DNA from: DATDRS01 sp035291605
GTDB lineage: Bacteria; Chloroflexota; Anaerolineae; Anaerolineales; UBA6663
Direction: 5' to 3'
Assembly (NCBI GenBank): GCA_035291605.1
Contig: DATDRS010000229.1
Location: forward strand, 1-8,555
DNA: 8,555 bases
Part shown: positions 1-6,964 of the stretch, in pieces
Layout of the letters: each line of letters starts with the position of its first letter
Numbering within the stretch: the first letter of the stretch is position 1
Position numbers and translations under genes: made by a program
Notes under the pieces: generated by a model
What the model saw: only the letters and a program-made list of their open reading frames with translations
The model's database searches: none
Told to the model about the DNA's origin: nothing

Positions 1-1
1 C

Positions 2-478
2 CACAATGTGCACACCCTGGAAGTCCGGGCTGACTCCTGCCAGCAGTGCCACAAGACCGTGAATACTGCCGAGGACCTGAGGACCGTCCGGGGCGTTTCC
101 TCCACAGCGGATTATGACGGCGACGGGGACGCGACCGAGGGCATCTACGGCGAGCTGGACACGATCCGCGAGGCGCTCTACGCCGCACTCCAGGCCTATG
201 CCACGGACAGGGCCGGGTCCGGGATCGTGTACAACGCCGCAGCCTACCCCTACTTCTTCGAGGACAAGGACGGCGACGGCCAGCCGGACAAGAACGACCA
301 GGGCAATGCGATCGGATATGCCAACTGGACGCCGCGCCTGCTCAAGGCTGCCTACAACTATCAGTACAGCCAGAAGGATCCGGGCGCGTTTGCCCACAAC
401 GGCCAGTACGTGATCCAGGTCCTGTACGACAGCCTGAAGGACATTGGCGGAAGCACCGCTGGGATGACGCGGCCTTAG
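2..478 (+). CDS. C-terminal fragment of a multiheme c-type cytochrome (5' end outside window)
   Basis: The reading frame is open from the window edge, so the GTG at position 8 is probably not the real start. The visible 158 residues carry one heme-attachment motif, CQQCH (residues 13-17), preceded by two histidines (residues 1 and 4) that could be axial ligands. Two aspartate-rich segments follow: DYDGDGD (37-43) and DKDGDGQPDKND (88-99), the latter matching a 12-residue EF-hand-type calcium loop. A late histidine in AFAHN (132) may be another heme ligand. The rest is helical, with many Tyr and Ala residues. Proteins of this kind are exported and carry electrons outside the cytoplasmic membrane, usually with more hemes in the N-terminal part, which is missing here. 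The heme-protein call is firm; the total heme number and redox partner are unknown. It converges on the two-component operon. Confidence 0.75.
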   Translation, partial: HNVHTLEVRADSCQQCHKTVNTAEDLRTVRGVSSTADYDGDGDATEGIYGELDTIREALYAALQAYATDRAGSGIVYNAAAYPYFFEDKDGDGQPDKNDQGNAIGYANWTPRLLKAAYNYQYSQKDPGAFAHNGQYVIQVLYDSLKDIGGSTAGMTRP

Positions 479-539
479 AGAGTGTTTCTTAAAAGGCCGG
501 GCAAGCTTGGGGAATGGCCAAATTCGCCCAAAACAAAGG

Positions 540-581
540 GAATTGTGCTATCGCCGATCGTTGTGGCGACTCGAACAATTC
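540..581. terminator. Nested inverted repeat between convergent genes, possible bidirectional terminator
   Basis: Outer arms GAATTGT (540-546) and ACAATTC (575-581) enclose inner arms TCGCC (551-555) and GGCGA (565-569), giving an interrupted hairpin. It lies in the 125-base gap between the cytochrome stop and the response-regulator stop, where transcripts from both strands must end. No clear T-tract follows on either side, so intrinsic termination is only a possibility. I see no gene in the gap. Confidence 0.3.
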
Positions 582-603
582 TCGGCGGCAGGAAAAGCAT
601 AGG

Positions 604-1284
604 CTAGCCCTCTCCAAGGCCAACTAATCCTGCGCGCATTGCGAGAATGGCTGCCTGAGTTCGATCAGCGACCTCCAGCTTTGAAAGAATCATGCTCACG
701 TAGTTCTTCACGGTGCCCTCCGAGAGGAAGAGGGTTTGGGCAATATCGGCGTTGCTCAACCCAGTCGCCAGCAGCCGCAACACTTCGCGTTCACGGTCGC
801 TCAACGGGTTGAGCCGTTGTTGGTCCGCCACGGCCGGGGCCGGTTGATCAGCGACATGCTTAAGGACTTTCCCTGCGACTTGAGGATCGATCGGGCTCCA
901 CCCCCTCACCGTATCCAGGATCGCTTTGATTAAGTCTTCCTCAGGGGTATCTTTCAGCAAATAACCGGCCGCACCACTGCGAATCGCATCGAGGACCCAT
1001 TCGTCGGCGTCGTAGGTCGTCAAGACCAGCACGCGGACCGCTGGAAATTGCTCGCGAATCGCCCGGGTGGCCTGAACCCCATTCAGCCTGGGCATCTTGA
1101 GGTCCATTAGAACCAAGTCTGGCTGCAGGCTTCGGACCAGCTCGAGCGCCTCAAGCCCATTGTTGGCGACCCCCACGACCGCCACATTGGGAACGGGCTC
1201 TAGAATGGCGCGCAGCCCTTCGCAAACGATGGCCTGATCATCACAAATAAGCACGCGAATGGTTGCCTCCGCCTGGGTTGTCAT
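604..1284 (-). CDS. NarL/LuxR-family two-component response regulator
   Basis: This is a cytoplasmic transcription factor switched on by phosphorylation from the kinase encoded just upstream. The 226-residue product has an N-terminal receiver domain (about 9-125) with the acidic pair DD (15-16), phospho-acceptor D61 in LMDLKMP, TT (89-90) and K111. It also has a C-terminal GerE-type helix-turn-helix (about 159-222, LSDREREVLRLLATGLSN). Length and layout are normal for the family. I chose the ATG at 1284, which overlaps the kinase stop as ATGA and points to translational coupling; an in-frame ATG at 1302 would add six residues inside the kinase gene. The target is not shown directly, but two NarL-like dyads in the divergent promoter region (2586-2622) are good candidates, which would make it a regulator of its own operon and of the exporter. 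Confidence 0.93.
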   Translation of the reverse strand: MTTQAEATIRVLICDDQAIVCEGLRAILEPVPNVAVVGVANNGLEALELVRSLQPDLVLMDLKMPRLNGVQATRAIREQFPAVRVLVLTTYDADEWVLDAIRSGAAGYLLKDTPEEDLIKAILDTVRGWSPIDPQVAGKVLKHVADQPAPAVADQQRLNPLSDREREVLRLLATGLSNADIAQTLFLSEGTVKNYVSMILSKLEVADRTQAAILAMRAGLVGLGEG

Positions 1285-2528
1285 GGGTGACCACCATACC
1301 AAAAGGAAATCTGTGTCCCTTTCCCGACCTGGCTCTCCACGGATAGAGTCCCGCCGATCATCTCCGCACGTTCGCGCATTCCCCGCAAGCCGTAGCGGTG
1401 CTCGTCGCCGGGGCGGCTCGGATCAAACCCACATCCATCATCCGAGATGATCAGCCGCAATTGACCTTGATCCCGTACCAAGACCACCTGGGCGCGCTGC
1501 GCCTGGGCATGATCGGCGAGGTTGGCCAGGGCTTCCTGGGCGATGCGGTAGACGCACTGCTGGACCTCGACCGGATACTCGCCGACATCGGGATCGATGC
1601 GCAGGTCTATCTGAATATCCAATCGTCCCGCGTAGGACTCCGCCAGGGTTCGCACCGCCAGAGCCAGTCCCAAATCTTCAAGCGGCTGGGCGCGCAGCGC
1701 CTGAAGCGCCCGGCGGGTTTCGCTCAGCCCTTCGCGGATCGCGCGCAACGATTGGCTGAGCAGCCCGTCGGCCCGTTCCGGGTCCAGCCGCAGCATGGCC
1801 CGCGCGCCGCCTAACTCGACGGCGACCCCACTCAAGGTATGGGCCAGCACGTCGTGCAGCTCGCGCGCCAGGCGGTTGCGTTCCCGGCTGATCGTCAACT
1901 GCTCATGCGTGGCCGCAGACTGAGCCAGGCGCGCGTGGGCCTCCGTCAGGCGTTGGCGCTGCTCGCGCTGCACCCGCATCAGGCTCGCGATCATATTCCC
2001 GACGATCAGGAAAATGGCGATCTGGACAGCCACAATGCCCAGGAGCGAGCTCGACAGCAGCTCCCGGAGGGGCAGGGTTCGCGCCAGGAGGGCAACATTC
2101 AGCGTGGCGGTCAGCACACTGAACAAGACCACCTGATGCATTGAATACTGCCAACCGACCACCACCAACGGAATCAACAACCAGATGATCTGCCGCCAGA
2201 GCATGACCTGCACGAAGGTTTCCGGGGTGCTGCCCTCGCTGAGGGGCAGGCCAATGTGCGGATCGAGAATAGAACCCGCCGCCGCCCACAGAATCCCAAT
2301 GGGAAGGTAAAAGGACTTAAGCCGCTGCGCCAGGCCCGGGAGCGACAAATAGAGCAGGAGCAGCCCAGGCCCCAGCAGGCTCACGACCGATGGCGCCATT
2401 AAGGCGGAGTGCGATCCACCGATTGCGAACCCCGCCGCCGCTCCTAGCCCGGCGTGGGCGAGCTGCAGCGCGATGAACAACCGAAAGGTCGGCAAAACGC
2501 CGGGTTCTAAGGCTCGGGTGGGTCTCAC
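1281..2528 (-). CDS. Membrane-bound sensor histidine kinase, HisKA_3 (NarX/DesK/LiaS-like) type
   Basis: The 415-residue protein has about six predicted membrane helices in its first half (roughly 15-37, 43-63, 72-88, 112-126, 131-150, 160-184). A short coiled linker (185-212) follows, then the dimerisation/phosphotransfer helix with the H box RELHD (H225), and a C-terminal ATPase domain with N box (N336, H340), G1 box DDGCGFD (363-369) and G2 box (about 380-393, GLRGMRERAEMIGG). There is no large extracellular sensor loop, so the signal is probably read within or near the membrane, as proposed for DesK- and LiaS-like kinases; this is inference. The start is GTG at 2528 with AGGA seven bases upstream. 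The gene overlaps the regulator by four bases and is transcribed away from the exporter operon. The ligand cannot be read from the sequence. Confidence 0.92.
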   Translation of the reverse strand: MRPTRALEPGVLPTFRLFIALQLAHAGLGAAAGFAIGGSHSALMAPSVVSLLGPGLLLLYLSLPGLAQRLKSFYLPIGILWAAAGSILDPHIGLPLSEGSTPETFVQVMLWRQIIWLLIPLVVVGWQYSMHQVVLFSVLTATLNVALLARTLPLRELLSSSLLGIVAVQIAIFLIVGNMIASLMRVQREQRQRLTEAHARLAQSAATHEQLTISRERNRLARELHDVLAHTLSGVAVELGGARAMLRLDPERADGLLSQSLRAIREGLSETRRALQALRAQPLEDLGLALAVRTLAESYAGRLDIQIDLRIDPDVGEYPVEVQQCVYRIAQEALANLADHAQAQRAQVVLVRDQGQLRLIISDDGCGFDPSRPGDEHRYGLRGMRERAEMIGGTLSVESQVGKGTQISFWYGGHP

Positions 2529-2585
2529 ACCTCGATCCTACCATAAGCCTGGTGCGCTGGGTATTGCCGGGGGCCATGGGTTTCT

Positions 2586-2622
2586 GTGACCGGGGTCACG
2601 CTTACGGTGTGACCCCGGTCAT
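2586..2622. promoter_or_regulatory. Two tandem 6-2-6 dyads, candidate NarL-type operator
   Basis: Site A is GTGACC-GG-GGTCAC (2586-2599), a perfect 6-2-6 dyad. Site B is GTGACC-CC-GGTCAT (2609-2622), the same dyad with one end mismatch. Their centres are 23 bp apart, about two helical turns. Together they also form a 13-bp perfect inverted repeat (2587-2599 and 2609-2621) with a 9-base loop, flanked by GGCCAT (2572-2577) and ATGGCC (2621-2626). NarL-family regulators typically bind inverted half-sites separated by two bases, so the adjacent response regulator is the natural candidate. The site lies about 58-95 bases upstream of the kinase start. A transcribed hairpin or attenuator is the alternative reading. 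Confidence 0.55.
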
Positions 2623-2825
2623 GGCCAGTGATTACTCTGGTGACTACGAATCCTTTCCGTTTCCCCTTATTCTCAGCCTTGGGCTGTCGTTGCATCGGAT
2701 GGAGCAAGTTTTGCACTAAGAGATCATGAAAACAAAGTGGTATTGCTCGTGAACATGTGGCTGAATGTGTATAAGCCGCGGGCCTGACCCCGTACGGGTG
2801 GCGTAAGCAGCACGAGGAACGTGCC

Positions 2826-2857
2826 CGGCTGGCGCGGCGCGCGTCGGCAGCCAGCCG
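2826..2857 (+). other. GC-rich stem-loop in the leader of the exporter operon
   Basis: Arms CGGCTGGC (2826-2833) and GCCAGCCG (2850-2857) pair perfectly over 8 bp around a 16-base GC-rich loop. The structure ends 14 bases before the AAGGA ribosome binding site of the ATPase gene (2872-2876), so it could influence mRNA stability or translation. No T-tract follows, so it is not a standard terminator. The function is not known. Confidence 0.35.
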
Positions 2858-2881
2858 CCCAGAAGTCTCGCAAGGAAAACC

Positions 2882-3625
2882 ATGAACGCCTATCGCTCAC
2901 TCCAAGAGGAAACGATGTTACAGCACCGGCAACAACGCAGTAAAACCATCATTGACCTGCACCAGATCGTGAAAACCTACGAGACCCCGTCCGGGCCTTT
3001 CACCGCTCTTCAAGACATCAACCTGCGTATCCAGGCGGGAGCGTTTGTCGCCGTGGTTGGTAAGTCCGGCAGCGGCAAGACGACGCTGCTGAACCTCTTA
3101 GCAGGCATCGACCGGCCTACCAGCGGAGCGGTCACGGTTGCCGGTACTCAACTGCACTCGCTGTCGGAGTCACAGCTTGCGGAATGGCGAGGCCGGACCA
3201 TCGGCCTGGTTTTCCAGTTCTTCCAGTTGCTGCCGACCTTGACGGTGGCCGAGAACGTGATGCTGCCGATGGATTTTGCGGAGATCATCCCGGCGGCCGA
3301 ACGCCGATCCAAGGCTCTGGAGCTCCTGGAGCGCGTTGGCATCCGGGATCAGGCCGGCAAGCTGCCCGCCGCGCTGTCGGGTGGGGAACAACAGCGAGCG
3401 GCCATTGCCCGTGCGCTGGCTAACGATCCGCCGATCCTGATGGCCGACGAGCCAACCGGTAATCTGGACGAGGCTACCAGAATGTCAGTTCTGGAGCTGT
3501 TCGCCAAATTGAACGCTGACGGGCGCACTGTTATCGTGGTAACCCACGAGCGCGATATCAGCCGCTACACGGACCGGCAGGTGACGCTGGTGGACGGCCG
3601 CGTCGCCGACGATGCTCAAAGGTGA
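2882..3625 (+). CDS. ABC transporter ATP-binding protein, MacB/LolD type
   Basis: This is the cytoplasmic ATPase that powers the permease encoded next. All nucleotide-binding motifs are intact: Walker A GKSGSGKT (60-67), Q-loop glutamine in VFQFFQLLP (Q112), signature LSGGEQQR (165-172), Walker B ILMADE (185-190) with catalytic E190, D-loop GNLD, and switch histidine H222. The opening YETPSGPFTALQDINL and the PTLTVAENV segment are typical of the MacB/LolD/FtsE group, which work with FtsX-fold permeases. At 247 residues its length is normal. Two starts are plausible: ATG 2882 with AAGGA five bases upstream, and ATG 2915 (residue 12) with AAGAGGA four bases upstream. The family similarity begins near residue 22, so either fits. 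Its stop is 7 bases before the permease start. Confidence 0.94.
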   Translation: MNAYRSLQEETMLQHRQQRSKTIIDLHQIVKTYETPSGPFTALQDINLRIQAGAFVAVVGKSGSGKTTLLNLLAGIDRPTSGAVTVAGTQLHSLSESQLAEWRGRTIGLVFQFFQLLPTLTVAENVMLPMDFAEIIPAAERRSKALELLERVGIRDQAGKLPAALSGGEQQRAAIARALANDPPILMADEPTGNLDEATRMSVLELFAKLNADGRTVIVVTHERDISRYTDRQVTLVDGRVADDAQR

Positions 3626-3632
3626 TGCTGCG

Positions 3633-6068
3633 ATGACACCACTTCTATTTATCAAACTACTCCGCGATCTGCGAACCATCTGGGATCGAATTGTGCTGAT
3701 GATCCTCGCCTTGAGCATTACCCTGCTTATGTTCAGTGGGGTGTTGTACACGTGGGGCATCACCGGCCGGGAGATGCCACGCGCCTACCTGAGCACCAAC
3801 CCGGCGTCGGCAACGATTCTGCTCGAACGAAGACTCAACGCTGACGAGATGGCAGCCATTGCGGCTGAAGTCAGCAAGCAACCGGGTATCATCGATGCCA
3901 CCTCACGTACCCAGTTTACATTTCAAGTACAGCAAGAAGGCGGCGGGTGGGGACCGAACCCACTTCAGATCTTTGTTGCCGCGCCGGACGACCCGATGCG
4001 GATAGAAAGCTTCACAGTCGAGCAGGGCAGCTGGCCGCCAGCACCAGGAGAGATCCTGATCGATCGCTCCTCGTTCGATCTGCTGAACCTGGAGGTGGGA
4101 GAAGTTGTGGTCGTCCAGGCGCCTAATGGCGCAACGGTGCCGCTTCGGATCAGCGGGGTGGTTTACATTCCGTCTCTGGCGCCTTCATTCCAGCAGCAAC
4201 AGGGGCACGGTTTCATTTCCGCGGCATCCCTGCCGCTCTTGGGAGAGCCCGTTGCTTTGGATGCGCTCAAGATTCAGGTCGCCGACCAGCCGGGTCTGAC
4301 CGTACCGAGCCGTAACCGAGCCGTCATTACAGCTGCCGCCCTTGATCTGGCCGGTTGGCTGCAGCAAACCTATGGCGTTGCCATCCTCGAGATCCAGGTC
4401 CCCACACCGTATGCTCATCCTCACCAGGCGCAAGCGGACTCGCTTCTGCTGGGGCTGCTGGCCTTTGGCTTGGCCGGCCTGCTGCTCAGCGCGATCCTGG
4501 TCGCCACCCTGCTCAACGGGCTGTTTACCCAGCAAATTCCTCAGATCGGGATGATGAAGGCCATCGGCGCGCGATCCGGTCGGATCATGCAGTTGTACCT
4601 GCTGATGACGCTGGTGATCGCTGTTGCGTCTACCGCTCTTGCTATTGTCCCTGGCATCTTCATTAGCCGCGTCTTTGCCCCCATCATTCTCACCTTGCTG
4701 GGCGTAGATGCCGAGAGCCTCACGGCTCCATGGTGGATGTACGTGGTGGTCGTTGCCTCGGGAATCGGCGTGCCGCTTCTATTCTCTCTGGCGTCCCTGG
4801 TAAAGACGAGCCGCACGACGGTCCGGGAAGCGCTCGACTACCGCGGCGTCGACCGCCGGGGGGATATCTCAACCCGCTTTGACGCCGGGCTTGGCCGGCT
4901 GCGCGGCCTTGACCGCACGGTGCTGATGGCGTTCCGTAACATCTTCCGGCGCCGGGCCCGGCTCCTGCTGTCCGTCGGGCTCCTGGCCAGCGCCGGCGCC
5001 GTGTTCATCGCCGGGATGTCCACTCAGGCTGGCTTCCAGGCATCTTTAGACCGCGACAAGGAGTTGCGCCGGTGGGACGTCGATGTGCGGCTGGCCAACA
5101 TCGATGAGGTTTCGGCAGACGCAATGACAAACCTGGTCGCAGATCTGCCCGGCGTGGCTCGCGTGGAGGCATGGAGCAGCGTACAAACGAGCGTCATCCC
5201 GCCCGGACAGCAGATCAGCGTCACCCGCACCTATCCCGACCAGGGACACGGCAGCATAGCCGTGACTGTAGTTCCCCCGGACAGCTCGCTAGTGGATCCG
5301 CCGCCTCTCCTGGAAGGTCGCTGGCTGATCTCCAATGAGACAGGCGCCGTCGTACTCACAGAAGGCCTCCCCGATATTCGGAGCGGTGACACCATTCAAC
5401 TGTCACTTGGCGGACGCCCCACCAATTGGCTGGTCGTTGGCATCGCCGAGTCCGTAGGCCACGGTGGAGGCATCTTCATAACCCAAGACGGCTTTGAACA
5501 GGCTACCGGAGTGAGCCAGCCCAATCTGCTCCGCATCGTGACCGATGACCACGACGAAGAGACCCGAACCGCAGTCGCTCAAGCGGCCGAACGTACCCTC
5601 TCCGATGCAGGGATCGTGGTGCGATCTGCGGCATCCGTGAGTCGTTCCGCAGCCGCCGGCGCCAGCCATATGCTCCCTCTCATCCTGGTTTTCCTGGGAC
5701 TCTCCATTACTATCAGCGTGGTTGGTTTCGCCGGGCTGGCCTCGACGATGAGCACCAACGTACTTGAGCGCACCCGTGAGTTCGGCGTGATGAGCGCCAT
5801 TGGGGCGCCCGCCTCCACGGTGCGCCGCCTCGTAGTTCTCGAAGGCATCTTTATCGCGGTGGTAAGCTGCGTGATCGCAGCCATTCCCGCTCTTCTTCTC
5901 ACGGCGATCATGAACGACTATTTGCCTATGCCCGGCTTGTTCCAGATCTCGATCCCGGCAGTTGTCATTTGGGTGGTCGTGGTCGTACTTGGCGCGGCGC
6001 TGGCCACCCTGGCGCCTGCATCCCAGGCCTCCCGTCTGACCGTTCGCGAAGCCCTCGCATACTTGTGA
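3633..6068 (+). CDS. FtsX-family ABC transporter permease (large, duplicated)
   Basis: The 811-residue membrane protein partners the upstream ATPase. It has about eight predicted helices: one near the N-terminus (20-41), three in the first FtsX unit (270-296, 320-345, 368-390), one at 443-462, and three in the last unit (680-705, 735-760, 775-797). Two large outside domains (about 45-265 and 465-675) are MacB-like. The duplication shows in the paired cytoplasmic motifs GMMKAIGARSGRI (306-318) and GVMSAIGAPASTVRRL (718-733), and in TVREAL at 396-401 and at 803-808. Such transporters use mechanotransmission to move lipids, lipoproteins, peptides or drugs outward, or to drive extracytoplasmic enzymes. 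The substrate here is unknown. I chose ATG 3633 because AAAGGTG sits eight bases upstream; ATG 3612 would add seven residues and overlap the ATPase gene, and it has no ribosome binding site. Confidence 0.92.
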   Translation: MTPLLFIKLLRDLRTIWDRIVLMILALSITLLMFSGVLYTWGITGREMPRAYLSTNPASATILLERRLNADEMAAIAAEVSKQPGIIDATSRTQFTFQVQQEGGGWGPNPLQIFVAAPDDPMRIESFTVEQGSWPPAPGEILIDRSSFDLLNLEVGEVVVVQAPNGATVPLRISGVVYIPSLAPSFQQQQGHGFISAASLPLLGEPVALDALKIQVADQPGLTVPSRNRAVITAAALDLAGWLQQTYGVAILEIQVPTPYAHPHQAQADSLLLGLLAFGLAGLLLSAILVATLLNGLFTQQIPQIGMMKAIGARSGRIMQLYLLMTLVIAVASTALAIVPGIFISRVFAPIILTLLGVDAESLTAPWWMYVVVVASGIGVPLLFSLASLVKTSRTTVREALDYRGVDRRGDISTRFDAGLGRLRGLDRTVLMAFRNIFRRRARLLLSVGLLASAGAVFIAGMSTQAGFQASLDRDKELRRWDVDVRLANIDEVSADAMTNLVADLPGVARVEAWSSVQTSVIPPGQQISVTRTYPDQGHGSIAVTVVPPDSSLVDPPPLLEGRWLISNETGAVVLTEGLPDIRSGDTIQLSLGGRPTNWLVVGIAESVGHGGGIFITQDGFEQATGVSQPNLLRIVTDDHDEETRTAVAQAAERTLSDAGIVVRSAASVSRSAAAGASHMLPLILVFLGLSITISVVGFAGLASTMSTNVLERTREFGVMSAIGAPASTVRRLVVLEGIFIAVVSCVIAAIPALLLTAIMNDYLPMPGLFQISIPAVVIWVVVVVLGAALATLAPASQASRLTVREALAYL

Positions 6069-6092
6069 GGAATAACACCAGGAGATAACAAA

Positions 6093-6215
6093 ATGAATAA
6101 GAAAGTCATTACCATAATCGTCGTGATCGTAGTCGTGGCGTTGCTCGCCTTGGTAGTGATCTATGCTCCAAGCATTATGGGGACCTTGCTACCCCATAGG
6201 ATACCGCAGCACTGA
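6093..6215 (+). CDS. Small single-helix membrane peptide (40 residues), uncharacterised
   Basis: This short gene has a strong ribosome binding site, AGGAG (6080-6084), eight bases before its ATG, and starts 24 bases after the permease stop. The product begins MNKK, giving a positively charged N-terminus. A hydrophobic helix of Ile, Val, Leu and Ala follows (about residues 5-25), then a short tail with APSIMG and the end PHRIPQH. By the positive-inside rule the N-terminus should be cytoplasmic and the tail outside. The lack of a Cys after the helix argues against a lipoprotein; an uncleaved anchor is more likely than a signal peptide because almost nothing follows. Its position between permease and methyltransferase suggests an accessory subunit or regulator of the exporter. 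I do not recognise a family. Confidence 0.7.
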   Translation: MNKKVITIIVVIVVVALLALVVIYAPSIMGTLLPHRIPQH

Positions 6216-6265
6216 TGGGCCAATTTATCAAGCCGGTGAATAAACACTCGACAAAGGAGAGGTGA
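6215..6265 (+). CDS. Possible 16-codon coupling ORF between small peptide and methyltransferase
   Basis: The stop of the 40-residue gene overlaps an ATG as TGATG (6213-6217). The ORF opened by this ATG encodes MGQFIKPVNKHSTKER and ends in TGA at 6263-6265, one base before the methyltransferase ATG at 6267. Its last codons are also the methyltransferase ribosome binding site (AAGGAG, 6254-6259). Ribosomes finishing the small gene could reinitiate here and hand over to the next gene. Alternatively this is chance. No similarity is recognised, and it has no ribosome binding site of its own. Confidence 0.2.
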   Translation: MGQFIKPVNKHSTKER

Positions 6266-6266
6266 A

Positions 6267-6935
6267 ATGCACACTCATACAAATGGCCCCGAATCCCCGG
6301 CCCAAACAGAAGGACGCCTGATCCGCTGGGCTTCGTTTTATGACGTGACAGTGAATATGATGACGCTTGGTCAGGCAAGCCGTTTGCGCCTCCTAACTGT
6401 GGATCAAGCCCTGCTTCAGCCCCGTGAAAATGTTCTGGATGTCGGCTGCGGCACGGGCGGCGTAACCATCCCTGCCAAAATACGGGTTGGAGAAAATGGA
6501 AGCGCGGCAGGCATTGACCCCGCACCGGAGATGATCGCCGTTGCGCGCCGAAAAGCGAAGCGGGCGGGGGTTGAGATTGACTTTCGAGTCGGCGTGATCG
6601 AGTCCCTGCCCTTTTCTGATGAGACGTTTGACGTGGTGACTTCCAGCCTGATGATGCACCACCTGCCCCAACACTTGCAGGTCAAGGGGCTGGCCGAAAT
6701 TCGGCGTGCGCTCAAACCGGGTGGGCGGGTTTTGATTGCGGACATGAGGAGACCCAGTACGGCGTTTCTTAAGCGGTTCTTCACTTCACTAGTGTTGCAT
6801 CATGGGCATGGGGTTCAATTTGGCATCGAGGATCTGCCAAAACTCATGAGAGAGGCGGGGTTTGAAAAGGTGGAGCAACTGGACGCCCGCTTTCTGACCA
6901 TTGGGTTTGTGCGAGCAAAAAAGCCTGCCGCCTGA
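6267..6935 (+). CDS. Class I SAM-dependent methyltransferase, UbiE/Methyltransf_11-like
   Basis: The 222-residue cytoplasmic enzyme has the standard Rossmann fold motifs: motif I VLDVGCGTGGVT (56-67) for SAM binding, acidic D84 in AGIDPAPEMI (ribose contact), GVIESLPF (109-116), motif FDVVTSSLMMHHL (121-133), and LKPGGRVLIAD (149-159). The N-terminal part (about 20-45, RWASFYDVTVNMMTLGQ) recalls the substrate-side cap of UbiE-type quinone or lipid methyltransferases, but the acceptor cannot be named. The ribosome binding site AAGGAG (6254-6259) is seven bases upstream of the ATG. It is the last intact gene of the exporter operon, so its product or target may be linked to what is exported or to resistance; this is inference. 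No missing catalytic motif is seen. Confidence 0.9.
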   Translation: MHTHTNGPESPAQTEGRLIRWASFYDVTVNMMTLGQASRLRLLTVDQALLQPRENVLDVGCGTGGVTIPAKIRVGENGSAAGIDPAPEMIAVARRKAKRAGVEIDFRVGVIESLPFSDETFDVVTSSLMMHHLPQHLQVKGLAEIRRALKPGGRVLIADMRRPSTAFLKRFFTSLVLHHGHGVQFGIEDLPKLMREAGFEKVEQLDARFLTIGFVRAKKPAA

Positions 6936-6964
6936 CCTGTGCCCTTCTCCATTCGCGCGGGATA

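Larger units (their letters stand above)
2529..2881. promoter_or_regulatory. Divergent control region between two-component operon and exporter operon
   Basis: This 353-base stretch separates the kinase start (-) from the ATPase start (+) and has no convincing gene. It holds the tandem dyads at 2586-2622, a small CAGCC/GGCTG hairpin (2674-2686), a possible -10 box TATAAG (2770-2775, +) without a well-spaced -35, a 10-bp palindrome CCCGTACGGG (2789-2798) and a GC-rich hairpin (2826-2857). The 8-mer TGACCCCG occurs three times: inverted at 2591-2598, and direct at 2610-2617 and 2785-2792. The third copy lies just downstream of the possible -10. I cannot place either transcription start with confidence. 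Confidence 0.6.

Noticed and set aside
1398..1814. Plus-strand ORF opposite the kinase ATPase domain
   Set aside because: It lies wholly antisense to conserved kinase motifs, has no ribosome binding site that I can see and no recognisable domain.
2525..2716. Minus-strand 63-codon ORF covering the dyads upstream of the kinase
   Set aside because: It spans the candidate operator, has no recognisable domain, and overlaps the kinase start in another frame; a leader peptide cannot be excluded but nothing supports it.
2743..2775. TTGCTC (2743-2748) with TATAAG (2770-2775) as a sigma-70 promoter for the exporter operon
   Set aside because: The spacing is 21 bases, too long for a standard promoter, so only the -10-like box is mentioned as a weak possibility.
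4185..4535. Minus-strand 116-codon ORF inside the permease gene
   Set aside because: It is antisense to a conserved FtsX region and its Gln-, Gly- and Arg-rich translation resembles a reverse-frame shadow.
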